NCBI GenBank assembly: GCA_012845835.1 | Contig: JABAKD010000015.1 | Coordinates: forward strand, 8,867,967 to 8,931,966 | Source of the DNA: Undaria pinnatifida | Lineage: Eukaryota; Sar; Phaeophyceae; Laminariales; Alariaceae | DNA length: 64,000 nt | Direction: 5' to 3' | Part shown: positions 50,101-56,100 of the stretch, piece by piece | Layout of the letters: every line of letters begins with the position of its first letter | Numbering within the stretch: position 1 is the stretch's first letter | Position numbers and translations under genes: made by a program | The notes under the pieces: generated by a model | What the model saw: the letters and a program-made list of their open reading frames with translations, nothing else | What the model was told of the DNA's origin: nothing | Database searches by the model: none

Positions 50101-53100
50101 ATTCATTGGCGTTTCTTGTGAGCTCTTGAGATCTTAATATACAAACGGGAAGGTCCATGGCCGATGTCATGTCACTTCCCCGTGTGATAACGAACGAACT
50201 ATTGCAATGTCGAAAACGCACTCCGAGCCTACGAGGGGAAGTGCTTGAACCTGATGCCACCGGGCCCGTGGTCGTGCGAGTCGGTACAATTCAATTGAAT
50301 AGGGTAAGTTCTGCTTACTGCCCAAAACGTTACCAATATATATGCTTTTCGAAGGCCAGAAAGCACTGTTTTGCGTGCTGGTCAGCTGAACGCAATGGAA
50401 GACCCTACAGCAGCAAGAGGAGAACGAACGCGGGGCGCTGATGAAGTCCATTCTGCAAGCGGAGGCAACCCAAGAGGTGGAGGCCGAGGCGGCGGCCGGC
50501 TGAAACCGGAAATCAAGGTAACGGTCGGGGGAGATAGACGGTGATGATGTTGTTACCTTCGAAGATATGCGTGAAATTCTTGTTTCCTACTTGGAGTACG
50601 AACAGCAGATGCATACCAAAACCCAAGGTGGAGGAGACCGGGTACTTGCGATGCGCGGAAGCGCGAGCTGGTGGATTCGGCGACCCGAACTATGGTGGAA
50701 GATGAGTCCTACGATGGCAAGCCCTGAGTCAACCTCTCCGAAAAGGAGCTATTGCAACGGCTCAAAAGGTTCGCTGGCGTTGATATGCAGCAGACGAGTG
50801 ATGACGATTTTTGCCGTCAGATATTCCGTGTGTTCAAGATGGATGCGAGCGTGCCGGTAGATGTCAGGGTGTTCATGCAGAAACGTGCCCTTCAAAAATA
50901 CCTTGCTGACAGCGGGCTCACTGAGGTGCTGAGGGCCGACGGTCGGCAGTACACGCTAAAGCATGGCAAGGTGCTGGTTGAGGCAATGGCGGCTGGAATC
51001 GAGCCACTCGAGTTCCGCCGCAAGTTGGAAAAGAGGATGCGTTTCGATATTGTAATTCATGACCCTGACGCACTGTTTAGCATTATTGTTTAAGCAGCAA
51101 TGGGACCAAACTGTAATTGAGGCCATTGATGCTGTACGTGGGCAAAAAACCCAAACAGCAAAGCGGCGTAACGCTAGGTCGGTGCCTGTTGCGTGGTCCA
51201 AGCCACAGGGAAGAACTGCTGACCGGTACAACTCACGCGAGAGTGCCAAGGCTGCTGGTGTGAAAGCAGAGCGGAACCGTCGGTACGACAACAAGGAGTG
51301 CTTTGTGTGTGGCAAGCAAGGTCACAAACAGCGGGACTGCCGTCAAAGCCAGCAGGGCAAGGCGAGGAAAGGCGCCCATGGCCACAGCCACGGTCATACC
51401 CCCATACAGCAGCAGTCCACAAACGATCTCGCTCAGCTTACCCGGAGCAACACAACTGAGATATCCCCTGCGACCGCCACCCCTCGAGCTAGTGCGTATA
51501 AGACTGCCTCAAAGGCGGTGGTTACGGAGCCCGAAACTGTTGCGCATGAACCATCTAGGCAGAATGACGATGACTACGTGTACATTGGCGTGCCGCGGGA
51601 GACGATGGCGCCAGTAGATAACGGGCTCACCGAGACCGTGCAGCGCCAAGTGTCTAAGGGCGCTGGACAACAGAATGCCGCGCTAGTTCGTCACTACGTT
51701 CCGGTGCAGCTGCCGGCACCCGCGTCGAAGCAGTCATGTGGTGATTCCAGCACCATTTCATATGCACGTGTCTCGTTTATAAAGCCGGGTGGAGGTTGTG
51801 ATACGAACGTGAATGCTGTGGAGACCGAATCACACTTGAAGGCCCTGACGCAGCATGTCGCAGGGAGTCTCGCGGTTCCAGGTGCTTCCGCTGCTGCTGA
51901 GGTTAAGGTGCTGATGGAGTCTGGTTCAGGCATTACAGCTATATCGGAGGAGCTGGTAGAGGCCCTGCAAAGAGAGCCGGGGATGACGCAGACCTCGTTA
52001 ACGCAGGCATTTGTTGTGCATGCGCGTGTGGTGACGTCGTTGGGCCAGGCGCGTGATATTGAGACGCAATCGTGCCCACTCGACTTAACGATCGATACAT
52101 CATAGGGGCCATCGTTGCGTACTTAGGCCATGGGATTTTTCATCCTGTGGCAGTTTTATGTTTTTTCTATAAATCAGTATTTGGGAGAGGTCTTCAGCTC
52201 CCAAAGTCTTCAACCTCAGAAAAAAAGCGAAGCACCTGTATCGTAGCACGCGTCGACATGGACTGCAGTTTTTATGATATTGTAGTTTGAGGCGGATCCC
52301 GAATTCTGAATTGTGATGTTCGGTTTTATCGAAGTATGAATTTCGAGTTTTTTCTGACTTGGAATTTTTGCGCTGGGCGCTGATTGCACCTGACGCAGCC
52401 ACAGCGGACGACTCATCGCTGAGGCTGCATGTGGACAGAGCATGTCCAGGGTTGATGCTTCCGTTTTACGGGTGACTGTTGTACTGAACTACACAGCCTA
52501 CATTTGGTCAGGGTTTCGGCAAGTTGCATGCGCAATGGGAGGTGGGACGCGTGGTGCGGGGTTTGCTTGGATATTCATTGGTGATACCGCGGCTGCTGAA
52601 CGATCGTTGCTCACGTTCAGTGAACGTGGTAGTTCTTAGGTCGTGCTGAAAATGACCGAGATGTTTTAAACTTGACCATTTCACAACGTACAGACATCTG
52701 TGTTTGTCAAAGCTACTCGGTCTGAGCCAACTTGTGGTTGGTAGCCCGAGATGAGTTTTCGGAGAGTGGTGTACCATTGTGCTCGTACCACTGGCCATTA
52801 TATCTTACATAGAATTGTTGGATACATTTTTTCAGGGAGCTCATTTGTCCTTATTGGCGTTTTCGTGACCTTTTGAATTCTTGAGATACAAACGGGAAGG
52901 TCCATGGCCGATGCCATGTCACTTTCCCGCGTGATAACGAACGAACTATTGCATTGTGGACAAACGCACTGCAAACTTAGGAGGGGAAGTCTTCAGAGCT
53001 GATGTCACCGGGTCCGCAGTCGCGCGAGTCGGTACAAAATGGACCAAAGAGAGGGGCATAAATCGAGCAAACAACCGTTGAAAAAATCCTGAAATGAGGC

Positions 53101-56100
53101 AAAACGAGTGTGTATTTAACTCGCGTAGCAGTCGAAAAATCATGGAATACTATAATCACCTTTTGGTCGCTTATGCGACACCGAAAACAAATGTAAAATC
53201 CCGTTTTATTTCGCTTATTGGGTATAAAATCCTAAGCTCGCCAATATTTTTGCGGGTTTTATTGCATACTACTCGACGAGTAGGGCAAAAAGTTCGCCAT
53301 GCGACCGCAATTCGTACAAAATGTTTTACCTCAAGTTGAACCTGTATAGTTACTACCCAGAACGTCAAAGATAAAGCAATTCGGGACGTACGAAGAGCGG
53401 TCAAATCGCCATGTCCCGGCATACTAACAGCAATATATTACCTACACAACAGATGAGAGCAATTAGCGCCTGTTTCGGCTTATCACAGGGTGATCTTAAA
53501 ATATAATACCCCCACCCCACGGCCGTAATTAATGGTTTGTTGGTGGTGTAGCTTGTCGGAAAAGCTGTTCTCGATTTTGTGTGAAATATTTTTACCATCC
53601 TCTTTATTATCCTTGCCTATTCTCGCCCTCCTTCCTAGTAGGAGTATAACTCAGATCAGGGGTCACATAGCGGGTCCTCCTGCCTCCTCCCCCCTACGGT
53701 ACATACCCTAATTGTTACCGTGAGCAGAATTCAAAATTTCCTTTCCGCGTCGATTCGCGTCGTATTGAACCTACCCACCACGCTGCTATGCGATCTCAGC
53801 AGTTACTTGGCCCTGTTTTTGCATTTCTGAAAAAATAGGTAACAAATCTCACAACGAACGGTGGAAATTGAATTCAAGGATCAACGCTAGCAGTATTCGA
53901 AGGTAACTATTCGATAAAACACCGAGGACGCGGCACTATTTAACTCACAAGAGGCGATCAATCAGTAGTCAGCAGCAAGGAGCACGTCAATTAGGAAGCA
54001 ACATAAAATTATGTGTCAGTTACGTACCAACACGAGCGCTGTTCCAGTTGACCGCGGCAAACTATCAAAAGAGCAACGGAGACTTGCACCACAGCAACAA
54101 AACAGCACGCCTTCTACACCGCCAATACTTATCCATAGAGTATTCTAGGGAAATAGAATCACCCGTCGACGCGACATCGGGAAGAATGTATGCCACTGGT
54201 TTCGTACGTGGATTTCGCACGTGGATACCGTCTACGACCTTCGCGTGGCGCAGCTTAACAACAAGAACGATTTTCCCCCTTGCATTTATATCGAAATTTA
54301 TTGCCTGTTTTTTGGTACACCGTCCTCATCCGTGCCTAAGTCAGACGAAAAGCGTGTGTGAAATAATGCATCAGTCAGTGTGTGCTCGTACTCGTTCCTG
54401 TATTTCTTGCACAAGTACAAACTGTGTCGATTCTGACTCGAACTACCAACCTCATGCAAGAGCTCCGCATGGGTGCCGGCACGGCACCCATGCTCCGGAT
54501 AGGGCAGGGCGCAGCGCTTTGACTTGTTCGATTCAATATTCGATGGAGAGCAAAAACCGTTACCACGCAACAACATAGTCTACGCGTGTAGAGGATAAAG
54601 TAGTGCCAAGAGATCGATATAGACTAACAGTGGACTACTTAGTTCCGCCGTTTCTTGTGTGAATCCGATTCCGCGAGCTTCGTCATATTGCGATCGAATA
54701 CATCCGAGCCCACGCAGACTGACCCTCTAGTCTGGCCACGAAGAGACGGTTCGAGTACATTTCTTGATGTTTTTACTCAACCAAGCATCCAGGGCCAGCA
54801 ACGGGTGGCCATGTATGCTGCATGTTCTCTACGTAGCCACTGAGAGGCACGCACTGGAGGAGCTACTGCTACACCATGCATGATAGTGTCTAGATCCGAT
54901 GCTCGCAGACCAACTGTCACTGTGTAGAGTCTGACCGTGGAGATACTTGCTGATGGTATTCTAGGGTGTCGCTGCGTTTATTCGATTCCTCCAATGCTAG
55001 TACAATGTGCTATCTGTTGCTATTCTGGTAGATAAAGTATTAGTAGTGCGCGATAGCACTGCACTCACAAATTGGCAGTTAAGAATTTCAGTCTCGAGTT
55101 TTAGACGAAAAGAAAAACAACATATACTACCTGGTATGGCATTTTTGTCTGATCGCTGGTCGCTCATTGGCCGGGGATCGTACATAAAGTAACCGTCATT
55201 TTGAGGACGATAGGGTTCCATCCCACGATCACATTCCATCCACAAATGCGTAGTATTAAAATCAAAATACACTTCTGCTGTGAGATCGAAGATTTTTTAT
55301 AAACTCATCTTTGCAAGATGCGTGTGTTACTCTGATCGCAGCTATTGCTGGGTGCGTGTCATCATTAGGAGTATAGGTCGGCTGCTCCCTATGGAACTAC
55401 AGTGTAGCTTGTACCAGGGTCAACAGGGTGACGTTAGTCATATGTATAAATAGACTAAATGTATATAAAACTCTAAAAACCCGGGAACGAACACGGATAT
55501 CACCACGATTGACACCTCCCCGCACAATTTGGAAAAAGTCCCCAATCTCACCGACCGGCCGATCTCTGATTGGCTGGGCGTCGTATATTGTAGCGCCAGC
55601 TTCACCCGAGGACCATAGGGTCCCATCCCCGGTCCGATTGTACGTCTACATCTCTAAACATTAGACAAAACAGGGAATGAAAACGAGTTCTCTCGGGTCG
55701 TCACCGCCTCTCACGGTGTGGAAAACCCCAACTCCGTTGCCTAAAGTCGATGATTGGTTCGAGCTCCACGGCGGCATCCCACCGTAGGAGGATGATGATA
55801 GAGGCTCACCAACCATGGGCGGCAATTCCGTCGCATATGGGGAAGATAGGGCCCCATCCCTGGTTCAGAAATCTTTCTAATCTCTACAGTTTAACAATGC
55901 GAGAACTATAACGATGATCTCTCGGGTCGATACCTCCACGCACGGCGTGTCAACCCCGAAGCATGATCAAAATGAGTTTGAGTAACACGTGAACAGAAAC
56001 AACAGCATCTAACAGAATATAAATGGACGTATTAGGGCGATTTGTATCCAGGATTCAGACCCCCTCCAGTTAAAAGCACAATTTCAAACAAAAAAGGGGT

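Larger units (their letters stand above)
50037..53036 (+). mobile_element. 3.0-kb LTR retroelement with gag and partial protease only
   Basis: Two direct repeats (50,037-50,288 and 52,785-53,036, 252 bp each with colinear edges) bound the element. Between them is a gag region with a zinc knuckle and the start of a retropepsin, then about 680 bp without coding sequence up to the second LTR. Reverse transcriptase, RNase H and integrase are absent. This matches the class of short LTR elements that keep only gag, or a deletion derivative of a Ty3/gypsy element. It lies in intron 1, antisense to the transporter. Confidence 0.78.
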
